Virus record (IMG/VR): IMGVR_UViG_3300035698_018032
Coordinates: 1 to 21,564 of that record
DNA from: a virus
Direction: 5' to 3' (one strand)
Length of the DNA: 21,564 bases
Part shown: in pieces, positions 5,821 through 12,774 of the stretch
Layout: every line of letters starts with the position of its first letter
Numbering within the stretch: position 1 is the first letter of the stretch
Program-made: the position numbers and the translations under genes
The notes under the pieces: generated by a model
What the model saw: the letters and a program-made list of their open reading frames with translations, nothing else
Told to the model about the DNA's origin: nothing
The model's database searches: none

Positions 5821-8289
5821 TTACGCTTGGAATCCACACTTGAAGCTCTGAAGTCCGACTTCGGCTGTGAGGCCTGTGTCCTGCAGGAAGTGAATGTATG
5901 GCATCACTACGTCACCTGTGTCAAAGGTGTATGCTAACGGTGCCGCTGCAACACTACCACCGATTTCAGCAGTCACCACGCCGGCTGCACTAACCAAAAT
6001 CTTAAGTGTCTGAGCAGAAGCGTCTCCACCCCATGCATCTGTTGAACTTTGGAGGGTTACACCACCAGTGTTCAGCTGACTCGCCAACGTTACTGCAGTT
6101 GCTGAAGTAGCGTTGTTCATCCCCATCGCATAGAAATCGGTGTAGGCGGTGTAGTCGGCATTATTTGCCTCTACCTTGCGGAAACCGAGGATCATAGGCT
6201 CACAACCAGCTAGGGTTGTTAGGTAAATCGTCGCTTCAAGGAAGAAGGCAGCCGATGTACCGATGGTATATGCATGCTTGGCGTTAGCTCTGGCTCCGAA
6301 GTTGTATTCGGCACCCTCGTTATCCGTCTGATCGAGAGCAAGGTTCAGGCCGTTTGCACTCATCCTTGGGGCAATGATCGTCTGTCCAGCGCCTAGGATA
6401 AACTGCTCCATCATGCAACCGTCCTGCAGGGCCATGATGTTAATGTCACCAGTAGCACCTGTGGGAGCTGCTCCAGTAGTCAGATTGCTCTGAAGTAGAG
6501 GAGACTGAGTGACGGTCAGGTCGGTACCAGAGCTGAATAGGAATTCAGCGTTGATCTCCTTCACCGTACCGTTTACTGCAATGCGTCCTGTACCAGCGTT
6601 GAGGCTGAGACTTCCAGCTGCAGTCGTAGTACCGATGGTGATTACATCTGCTGTCGCTGCTGCACCGATGTTGATGGTCTTGATGCCTGTGCCGCCACCA
6701 GCAATCTCAACCGTTCGGGCTCCTGTACCTGAAGCGATCGTTACTGTACCGGTGTTAACACCAGTCGAGCTGATATCGTACGTAGAGGCTACGTCACCCT
6801 CGAGGGTGAAGTTACCCGTACCAACCTTGAGATCCAGACTAGCAGCTGCAGTGACCGTACCGATCGTCACAACATTCCCAATGGCTCCAGTACCGAGGTT
6901 TACAGTCTTAACTCCCGTCGCGCCTGTTGCCAAGTTGAGAGTCTGAGCTCCTGTGCCTCCAGAGATTGTGATCGTCCCTGTGTTGGCCCCTGTAGCTGAG
7001 ATACCGTACGTAGAGGCTACGTTACCCTCTAGCGTGAAGTTACCTGTGCCACAAAGCAAGCTGAGAGACGCTGCAGCACTGACTGTACCGATCGTCAATA
7101 TATTACCAATGGCGCCAGCACCGATGTTGATGGTCTTGGCTCCTGTGCCGCCTCCACCCAGATTGATAGTCCGAGCACCGGTTCCGCCAGCGATATCAAC
7201 TTGACCTGTGTTCACTCCAACGTTGGAGATAGCATACGTAGTGGCAGTTCCACCCTCGAGAGTGAAGTTACCCGTACCACAAGCGAGATCCAGGCTTCCT
7301 GCACCTGTTGCATCACCGATCGAGATCAGATCAGCAGATGCTGCTGCTCCGATGTTGATCGTCTTGGCTCCAGTACCACCGCCAGCAATCTCAACCGTTC
7401 GGGCCCCTGTGCCTGAAGCGATCGTTACCGTACCAGTGTTGACACCAGTCGAGCTGATGGCGTACGTAGAGGCTACGTCACCCTCTAGGGTGAAATTACC
7501 CGTACCAACTAAGAGATCAAGGCTAGCAGCTCCTGTGACCGAACCGATGGTGATTGTATGTGCTGCTGCAGAGTCGCCGATTCCGATGTCTCTCGCAACC
7601 GTTCCAACACCAAGATTAACATCATCACCCGAGTTGTCAGAACCAAGGTTCAGAGCTGTACCGGCTGTTTCGATTGTCGCAGATGCGCTAGCAGTCAGTA
7701 GACCGGTGAACGTTAGGCCAACGAATGTGAGCGCTCCGTTGGAATCGATGGAAGCGACTTCAGCATCATCAGAGTCCGTGAAGGACACCTTGTTAGCTGC
7801 TGCGTTGTCTCCCATCTTCATAATCAAGTCTTGCCCAGTCGCAGCGTCGATATTAATGACGTTTGCTGCTGCCGGGGTGATCTGAATGCCTGCCGCGCTT
7901 GTGTAGATAGGAGAGTCGACCGATGTCGCTAGGGTGATCGCTGCGTCCAAGTTGGCCGTAACGGTGCTACCATCTCCATCAGTAGTGATGTTGGTGCCGC
8001 CTGCAATCGTGATGTTTCCACCTGATGGACTAAGCGCACCTCCACTGTCTCCTGTAAGAGTATCCACATCGGATGCCCCTGGTGATGCGAGTGCCCATGT
8101 TGCACTTCCGGCTGCCACATTCGTCAAGATGTACGAAGTGTCTGCCGTTCGGTTAACCCACATCGTACCAATCGGATAACGCCTGTCAGACGTAACTGGT
8201 GCACGAAGCGAGATGATATTCTTTGGACGGTTTACCGGATTGACACCCTGGTACTCGTCGGGCGCTTGCCCATTTCTGTCTATGCTCAT
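5821..8289 (-). CDS. Repeat-rich tail fibre with lectin-like C-terminus
   Basis: 822 residues, ATG at 8289 with AGGAG 10 bases before it. Residues about 20-70 (RPKNIISLRAPVTSDRRYPI, GTMWVNRTADTSYILTNVAA, GSATWA) form an N-terminal domain that recurs in many phage fibre-like proteins and probably anchors it. Residues 75-255 are Gly/Thr/Ser/Asn-rich beta sequence. Residues 256-559 are four tandem 76-residue repeats, each with a GTGNFTLEG start, a TYxIS strand, GTGA(R/Q)T and a TG(A/V/I)KT(I/V)N(I/L)G strand; a fifth begins at 560 and breaks off. From about 585 a non-repeated domain with a concanavalin-like look (AAFFLEATIYLTTLAGCEPM; AQTLKILVSAAGVVTAEIGG) probably binds the receptor. Such collagen-free beta repeats usually trimerise. 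The protein is likely a tail fibre or appendage; receptor unknown. Confidence 0.65.
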   Translation of the reverse strand: MSIDRNGQAPDEYQGVNPVNRPKNIISLRAPVTSDRRYPIGTMWVNRTADTSYILTNVAAGSATWALASPGASDVDTLTGDSGGALSPSGGNITIAGGTNITTDGDGSTVTANLDAAITLATSVDSPIYTSAAGIQITPAAANVINIDAATGQDLIMKMGDNAAANKVSFTDSDDAEVASIDSNGALTFVGLTFTGLLTASASATIETAGTALNLGSDNSGDDVNLGVGTVARDIGIGDSAAAHTITIGSVTGAASLDLLVGTGNFTLEGDVASTYAISSTGVNTGTVTIASGTGARTVEIAGGGTGAKTINIGAAASADLISIGDATGAGSLDLACGTGNFTLEGGTATTYAISNVGVNTGQVDIAGGTGARTINLGGGGTGAKTINIGAGAIGNILTIGTVSAAASLSLLCGTGNFTLEGNVASTYGISATGANTGTITISGGTGAQTLNLATGATGVKTVNLGTGAIGNVVTIGTVTAAASLDLKVGTGNFTLEGDVASTYDISSTGVNTGTVTIASGTGARTVEIAGGGTGIKTINIGAAATADVITIGTTTAAGSLSLNAGTGRIAVNGTVKEINAEFLFSSGTDLTVTQSPLLQSNLTTGAAPTGATGDINIMALQDGCMMEQFILGAGQTIIAPRMSANGLNLALDQTDNEGAEYNFGARANAKHAYTIGTSAAFFLEATIYLTTLAGCEPMILGFRKVEANNADYTAYTDFYAMGMNNATSATAVTLASQLNTGGVTLQSSTDAWGGDASAQTLKILVSAAGVVTAEIGGSVAAAPLAYTFDTGDVVMPYIHFLQDTGLTAEVGLQSFKCGFQA
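6613..7524 (-). repeat. Four tandem 228-bp coding repeats in the 822-aa fibre gene
   Basis: The repeats encode 76 residues each and the period is exact: the 15-base palindrome ACGTAGAGGCTACGT recurs at 6780, 7008 and 7464, 228 and 456 bases apart. Units 1 and 4 (residues 256-331 and 484-559) are nearly identical in protein and differ mainly by silent changes, although they are not adjacent. Confidence 0.85.
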
Positions 8290-8360
8290 CGGAAAATACT
8301 CCTACGATGGTTAATTCTGGCACCCTTATGATACCAAATTTTTGCAATCGAATCCATGTA
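8290..8360 (-). other. 71-base gap before the 822-aa fibre gene
   Basis: The gap separates the ejection block from the fibre block. The minus strand has an AT-rich part with TATCAT (a 5 of 6 match to a -10 box) but only a poor TGGATT at the -35 distance. AGGAG lies 10 bases before the fibre ATG. A weak internal promoter is possible but not shown. Confidence 0.3.
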
Positions 8361-10580
8361 TCAGTTGGCTTGTTCTTGCCCCTGACCTGGAAGTGAAAAG
8401 TCGAAATCTTTAAACATTTCGTTTGCTTCGTCTTCGCCGTCATACTCGACTACTTCAGAAAGATCCGTCATAACCTCTTTGATCATAGGAATAATAGACT
8501 GAAGACTCTTCATGAACTGAGTTTTATTGCTCTGGTTGCCCGCTTTCGCAAGACGTGCCGACTCCTTCAGGAAGTTCTCGTTAGTCAGAAGCTTGCTCAT
8601 TGCCCACGGAGCACCTAGGATACCAGTCCCTGCAGCCATCACATGGGGGTCACCCATGGCTGCTCCTGTGATAATCGACGAAATGGGAGCATAGCCCGAT
8701 GCCATAGAGAATCCAACATCTGCCGTCTTCGATGGGTTAGCAAACTCAGCGAATCCCTTGCTGATCCCAGACGAAATCTTCTGCAGGTTTTGGAAGCTGG
8801 CATAGTTTTTATCACCCATCAGCTCCCTGTAGATTTCCTGCTTCTTGGGATCGGCTAGCACGGAGCCTGCTGCTTGGTATCGAACATCTCCGGTCGACGC
8901 GTTGATGACCTTCTTGCCGATCAGATCCTCGAGCTTGAACCTCTTCATGGCCTTGAAGACTTCTTTCCCTTCTGGAGTCTCAGACAACGCACTGCCGACC
9001 GCTTTGATCCCGCTCTTCGTGCCCATATGGTTCAGGATGAACTCGGGCTTCTGGTTGGTCAGAGCGTTATCGACGATGTTGTTTCTGAATCTCTGAGCCA
9101 GGTCGGCAAACCCTTCCTTCGCTTGCTTGTGCTGTTTGTACCACTCGCGCGCCTCGGGAGATGAATTTCCATAGTCCTGCAGAAGATCGGAGACCTTTTT
9201 CTTCGCCTGAAGGAGGAGCTTCTTGCTTCCGCCTTGTTTTTCAAAGTTGATGAGATCGTTCAGGGATCTCTCTGTTGCCACCAGGCTTTCGACTGGAATA
9301 TTCTGAGCTTCGGCAACGATCGGCTTCCCGTCTGCACCAAGAATGGACGATGCCTTTTTCTCTACAGCCTCAAGGTTCTTGAGAAGCTCCTTGAATTCTC
9401 CCTTCGTAGCAGACTCCTCTGCAGATGGAAGGAGAGACTTCTCGATCTCCTTAGCCATCTTCTCGGAGATTTTTCGGATCCCGTTGTCGGCGATAGCTGC
9501 TCCCTTTGGAAGAGCCTCACGACTTTGCGTGTACAGAGAACGAACCTTTTCCTGGGCTACATTCCTTGCGCCTACCAAAGCATCTTGACCTGCGACACCT
9601 GCTTCGAACTTCTCAGCAAAGTCTGTGATGCTGATGCGATCGAGGTTCCTCTTGTAGGAATCTACGAATTCCTTGTTCGTCTTGTTGAACATGTCTTTGT
9701 ATGGTTGTCTTCCCAGGAAGGACTTCGACACCATCTTTTCCACGTTGCGAGCTACACTTGAATCTGTCACTGCTGACAAAGGAAGCGTAACACCCTCCGC
9801 CTCAGCGGCTTTAACAACATCTGAAATAGCTGAGTTAGACTTAACCTTGAGTCCAGGTACATGAGCAGCGGCTCGTACTGGCTCTCGGACAAGATTCTTC
9901 AGTCCACCTTCTCGGATCTGCTGAAGCGCATTCCCCGCTTTGACTGCTCCAGCCTGCGATAACAGTGAGGTAGCAAGACCCACTCCAAGCTGTCCAAGAG
10001 GACCTACACCTTGCTCCTCAGCTTCCTGGGATCCAACACCACCAAGGAATGCTCCAATGGCTCCAGGGATCTTCAGACCTTGTGAAGCTTTCCCCACAGG
10101 AATAGCTGCACCCGCCAGGAACTCAGCTCCACGCTCGACTTTCCTCTCTCCTGCAGTCCCGGGCTTAAGATGACCTCCTGTCAGCTGATCGAGATATCCC
10201 TTGAACTCTGTCGCTCCAGGAACACGCTTTCTGTCCTCTCCGAATCTTCCAGACAGCTTAGCTTCTCTTTCCTTGCGAGCAGCAGCTGATTTCTCAGGGC
10301 TTCCGCTTTCCAAACGACCAAACGTATTATCGAATGTCCAGTCAGCAGCGGATTCAATCAGTGAGTAGACATCACCTGGCAACCCGAGCAAAAAGCTGGA
10401 ACCCCCTCGAAGGGCTGGTCCTACGTAGGGGATGGTAGAGAGCTCTCCTGGACTATCCTGTGATGACGGTGTGAAATCGAACTTACCAGCAGCCATTGGA
10501 TCTTCTAGATTCGTGCTCTCAAGCTCATCTTCATACGGAGCGGTGTTGCTATCTGAAGGAGTAAAGTCGAAGTTATTCAT
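8361..10580 (-). CDS. Large internal/ejection protein with FDF motifs
   Basis: 739 residues, ATG at 10580 in a 4-base overlap with the previous stop. Residues 4-9 and 34-39 are both FDFTPS, and residues 726-732 near the C-terminus are FDFSLPG. Residues about 45-75 (TIPYVGPALRGGSSFLLGLP) and 150-210 (AGAAIPVGKASQGL, GAIGAFLGGVGSQEA, LGVGLATSLLSQAG) are hydrophobic and Gly/Ala-rich. The centre, about 260-560, is long charged helix rich in Lys, Glu and Ala. Residues about 615-665 are again Gly/Ala-rich and hydrophobic (ISSIITGAAMGDPH, MAAGTGILGAPWAMSKLL). This make-up suits an ejection protein that crosses the host membrane. I saw no transglycosylase or peptidase motif, so an enzymatic domain like that of T7 gp16 is not supported. 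Confidence 0.55.
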   Translation of the reverse strand: MNNFDFTPSDSNTAPYEDELESTNLEDPMAAGKFDFTPSSQDSPGELSTIPYVGPALRGGSSFLLGLPGDVYSLIESAADWTFDNTFGRLESGSPEKSAAARKEREAKLSGRFGEDRKRVPGATEFKGYLDQLTGGHLKPGTAGERKVERGAEFLAGAAIPVGKASQGLKIPGAIGAFLGGVGSQEAEEQGVGPLGQLGVGLATSLLSQAGAVKAGNALQQIREGGLKNLVREPVRAAAHVPGLKVKSNSAISDVVKAAEAEGVTLPLSAVTDSSVARNVEKMVSKSFLGRQPYKDMFNKTNKEFVDSYKRNLDRISITDFAEKFEAGVAGQDALVGARNVAQEKVRSLYTQSREALPKGAAIADNGIRKISEKMAKEIEKSLLPSAEESATKGEFKELLKNLEAVEKKASSILGADGKPIVAEAQNIPVESLVATERSLNDLINFEKQGGSKKLLLQAKKKVSDLLQDYGNSSPEAREWYKQHKQAKEGFADLAQRFRNNIVDNALTNQKPEFILNHMGTKSGIKAVGSALSETPEGKEVFKAMKRFKLEDLIGKKVINASTGDVRYQAAGSVLADPKKQEIYRELMGDKNYASFQNLQKISSGISKGFAEFANPSKTADVGFSMASGYAPISSIITGAAMGDPHVMAAGTGILGAPWAMSKLLTNENFLKESARLAKAGNQSNKTQFMKSLQSIIPMIKEVMTDLSEVVEYDGEDEANEMFKDFDFSLPGQGQEQAN

Positions 10581-11656
10581 CGTCCAATCACCACCCCGCC
10601 CGCGTCCTGCCAGGCTTTTGCTTGTCCATTTGGAATGAATCCATATTGTCCATTAGGATTCAGAACAGCTATTTTTCCTTTTGGAGGTGGATCTTCCTTT
10701 AGCTTAGACGCATAGGCTTTCTTACGCCACTTGCCCACTTGATCATCCATATAGGAGTCCATCTTGTCCGACACTCTGGCCTGAAGATCAGGTGGAACCC
10801 TTCCGCCATTTTCCTTCACGATCTGATTCGCTATTTTAGCCTCCTCAAGATTCGCATTTTCCCTAATCTCAACCATGCCAAGAAGTGCTTCGTTAGCTGC
10901 TTTGCTCTGGCTCAGGTTAGGAAACATATCTTGGAAGAACTTGAATTCGAATTCTGTGATTCTCCCGCCGATGAGCTCCTTGATCCCTTCCATAAATTGC
11001 TTCGATCGAGCTCTGAATTCGACAGCTTTAGGATCACGCACCCACTCTCCAAAAATATCGGCTGCTTTGTTCCTAGCGTTCAGGCCTGATATCTCCTGAT
11101 TATTCAGATCTTTGGCAATTCTGACTTCGGTCAGCTGCTTTCGAGCTTTTTCCCCAGCACCTTGAACTTTAGAATAAAATTCATTAGACGACTTAGCCTG
11201 AAGCTTCTCGCTCTCTTTTTCAAAAACAGGCTGTTGAGCTTCGGCATTGACCAAGGCTCTACGCGTCGTAGGGCTAAGACCCTGCCAATCCTCAGCTGTC
11301 AGCGGCTCTCCTGCCGCACGCTTCTCTAGGATAGCTCCCTCTGCCATCTGCTGATCCTGCTCGACTAGGGCCTGATCCTCTTTGAACTGCTGCTGCTGCT
11401 GTCTCTGCTCGAGAAGGGCAAGAGCCTCGAATCCCTTAAGAGCTTGCTGCTTCTTCTCAGGGCTGATGTTCAATCCCTGGACAGCTTGAGCTTTCTCTTG
11501 AGGAGACGAATCAGGTGACAGACGAGCGAGAGCATTTTTCATCTCTTTGTTTTCCAGAGCTTGCTGAAATCCAGGAACGAACGTTGATCCAAACGCCTGA
11601 CCGAACTCTTCACCAGCTCCCCTCTGCTGTGGGAGTATTCCAATTGGCAATGGCAT
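10577..11656 (-). CDS. Gln-rich helical internal/ejection protein (medium)
   Basis: 359 residues from the ATG at 11656. The frame continues 22 codons upstream into the previous gene, but this ATG has GGAGG 5 bases before it and lies one base after the previous stop. The N-terminus (PIGILPQQRGAGEEFGQAFG) is followed by long Gln/Glu/Lys-rich helices with a poly-Gln tract (LEQRQQQQQFKED), then NEFYSKVQGAGEKARKQLTE and a helical region to residue about 325. The last 35 residues (GKIAVLNPNGQYGFIPNGQA, then AWQDAGGVVIG) look like a small beta unit. No signal peptide or enzyme motif is visible. With its neighbours it probably forms an ejection complex stored in the capsid. The 4-base ATGA overlap with the next gene supports coupled synthesis. 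Confidence 0.55.
   Translation of the reverse strand: MPLPIGILPQQRGAGEEFGQAFGSTFVPGFQQALENKEMKNALARLSPDSSPQEKAQAVQGLNISPEKKQQALKGFEALALLEQRQQQQQFKEDQALVEQDQQMAEGAILEKRAAGEPLTAEDWQGLSPTTRRALVNAEAQQPVFEKESEKLQAKSSNEFYSKVQGAGEKARKQLTEVRIAKDLNNQEISGLNARNKAADIFGEWVRDPKAVEFRARSKQFMEGIKELIGGRITEFEFKFFQDMFPNLSQSKAANEALLGMVEIRENANLEEAKIANQIVKENGGRVPPDLQARVSDKMDSYMDDQVGKWRKKAYASKLKEDPPPKGKIAVLNPNGQYGFIPNGQAKAWQDAGGVVIGR
11387..11401 (-). repeat. (CAG)5 microsatellite encoding poly-Gln
   Basis: Five CTG units on the plus strand, read as CAG on the coding strand, encode five of the Gln residues of the 359-aa protein. In-frame slippage would change tract length without breaking the gene. Confidence 0.7.
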
Positions 11657-11657
11657 C

Positions 11658-12227
11658 TTAACCTCCGAATAGTCTGCTGAACGCTGATCCTGCCCCTGCT
11701 CCCAGAGAACCCCCCAGAGCACCTAATGCCCCTCCGTAACCTGGGTTATACATCGTCTGATGGGTAGGCTGCATTCCCATTCCGAGCAATCCTTGCAGCT
11801 GAGACATGGCACCACCTTTCAGATTTGCCCGAAGACCAGCGAGCGTAGTGCTAAGATCTGACCCTGCCTGTCCGAGTGTCTGGTTCAATGCTGATGAGCT
11901 TCCAGCGTTGAGTCCAGCAAACCTTTCAGCGATCATCGGAACTGTCTCCTGCTCGAACTGCTGCTTGTACGGTGCCTCGAAGTCAGCATATGACTGAGGA
12001 TCGTCAGAGAGGATCCCCTGAAGATAGTCCATCCCTGATCCTGTGGGACCTTGCAGTCCACCCAAAATCTGCTGAATTTGTTCCATCTGCTGAGGATTCA
12101 TAACAGGAACTTGATCGTAGCTAGGCTTCTGGCCTGTGAAAAAGTTTCCTCCCCGGGCCTGTGACTGCATTCCTGATGCTCCCCCCCCTAGCAGTCCCAT
12201 AAGCGCTGAAATAATCATTGGACTCAT
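11658..12227 (-). CDS. Gly-rich probable internal/ejection protein (small)
   Basis: 189 residues, ATG at 12227 with AAGGAGA 6 bases before it. The N-terminus (IISALMGLLGGGASG) and C-terminus (YGGALGALGGSLGAGAGSAF) are Gly/Ala/Leu-rich and could insert in a membrane. The middle is Gln-rich and helical (MNPQQMEQIQQILGGLQG; PYKQQFEQETVPMIAERFAG). Small glycine-rich proteins of this kind, followed by two larger helical proteins, recall the ejection sets of P22 (gp7, gp20, gp16) and T7 (gp14-16), which leave the capsid with the DNA and build a channel through the host envelope. This role is inferred from composition and order. A run of eight G on the coding strand lies near codons 13-15. The stop is one base before the next start. 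Confidence 0.55.
   Translation of the reverse strand: MSPMIISALMGLLGGGASGMQSQARGGNFFTGQKPSYDQVPVMNPQQMEQIQQILGGLQGPTGSGMDYLQGILSDDPQSYADFEAPYKQQFEQETVPMIAERFAGLNAGSSSALNQTLGQAGSDLSTTLAGLRANLKGGAMSQLQGLLGMGMQPTHQTMYNPGYGGALGALGGSLGAGAGSAFSRLFGG
12181..12188 (-). repeat. Run of eight G at the start of the 189-aa gene
   Basis: The coding strand has GGGGGGGG within the codons for Gly-Gly-Gly at residues 14-16. A slip of one base would truncate the protein early. It may be chance in a glycine-rich gene. Confidence 0.6.
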
Positions 12228-12252
12228 TTCGATCTCCTTGTCTTTCTATTCA

Positions 12253-12774
12253 TCATACCACATTCTCCACCCATTCTAACACAACATACGAAGTTGTGTA
12301 TCCTGTGTAATCCGCTGTCGTTATGACGTTTACGTTCGTCGCATCAACATTTATCTCGATATTATTTCCTGCCGTATCGACAAAAGGAAGAGGAATGAAC
12401 GAGGTGCTGGGATCCGTGGCTGTCCCGTAGATCCTGGTGAAGACAGTGTTTGCGGTAACGTTTATTCCGTGCGCAACACTGGTCGTGCCAGCATTGGGGA
12501 GGGCACCAAAATCAATCACAGTGCGAGATCCATAACGAAACTTGTTGGGATCTCCTGGAGTGAACCAGAGCTGACCTGTTACGGTGGAGGAGATATTCTC
12601 GCCGGCTGCGTTCAGTGAGGCATCTTGATACTGAGCAATCTCTCTGGCGTTTGTCGCCTGAGCGTTCTTGATGAAGTAGTCCGTCAAGATCAGCTGAGCC
12701 TCTTCCCAGTCATCAGGAATGATGATGTTAGGAGGTACGTACGGCCCGATGGACTGTGGAGGGTTAAAGCTCAA
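12253..12774 (-). CDS. Tail-region protein with TTG start
   Basis: 173 residues. The start is a TTG that overlaps the TGA of the nozzle-like gene (TTGA); GGGAGA lies about 9 bases before it. The N-terminus (MSFNPPQSIGPYVPPNIIIP) and the helix with DDWEEAQLILTDYFIKNAQA and NAREIAQYQD match a group of uncharacterised phage tail-region proteins that I recognise by pattern only. The middle describes a strand pair (GQLWFTPGDPNKFRYGSRTVID), and the end is beta-rich (TSVAHGINVTANTVFTRIYG, YVVLEWVENVV). Its length and coupling to the nozzle-like gene suggest a virion component that binds near the tail or anchors fibres. No enzymatic motif is visible. Confidence 0.6.
   Translation of the reverse strand: MSFNPPQSIGPYVPPNIIIPDDWEEAQLILTDYFIKNAQATNAREIAQYQDASLNAAGENISSTVTGQLWFTPGDPNKFRYGSRTVIDFGALPNAGTTSVAHGINVTANTVFTRIYGTATDPSTSFIPLPFVDTAGNNIEINVDATNVNVITTADYTGYTTSYVVLEWVENVV

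Noticed and set aside
6613-7524. Regular repeats as a CRISPR array
   Set aside because: The period of 228 bp is a multiple of three, the whole unit is coding and there are no unrelated spacers between short repeats.
7208-7885. Plus-strand open frames opposite the fibre repeats (also 6509-6946 and 6953-7204)
   Set aside because: Their Pro/Val/Ala-rich repeats are the mirror of the 228-bp coding repeats on the other strand.
9234-9761. Plus-strand open frame of 175 codons
   Set aside because: Antisense to the 739-aa gene, with low-complexity Leu/Ser/Cys sequence and no start signal.
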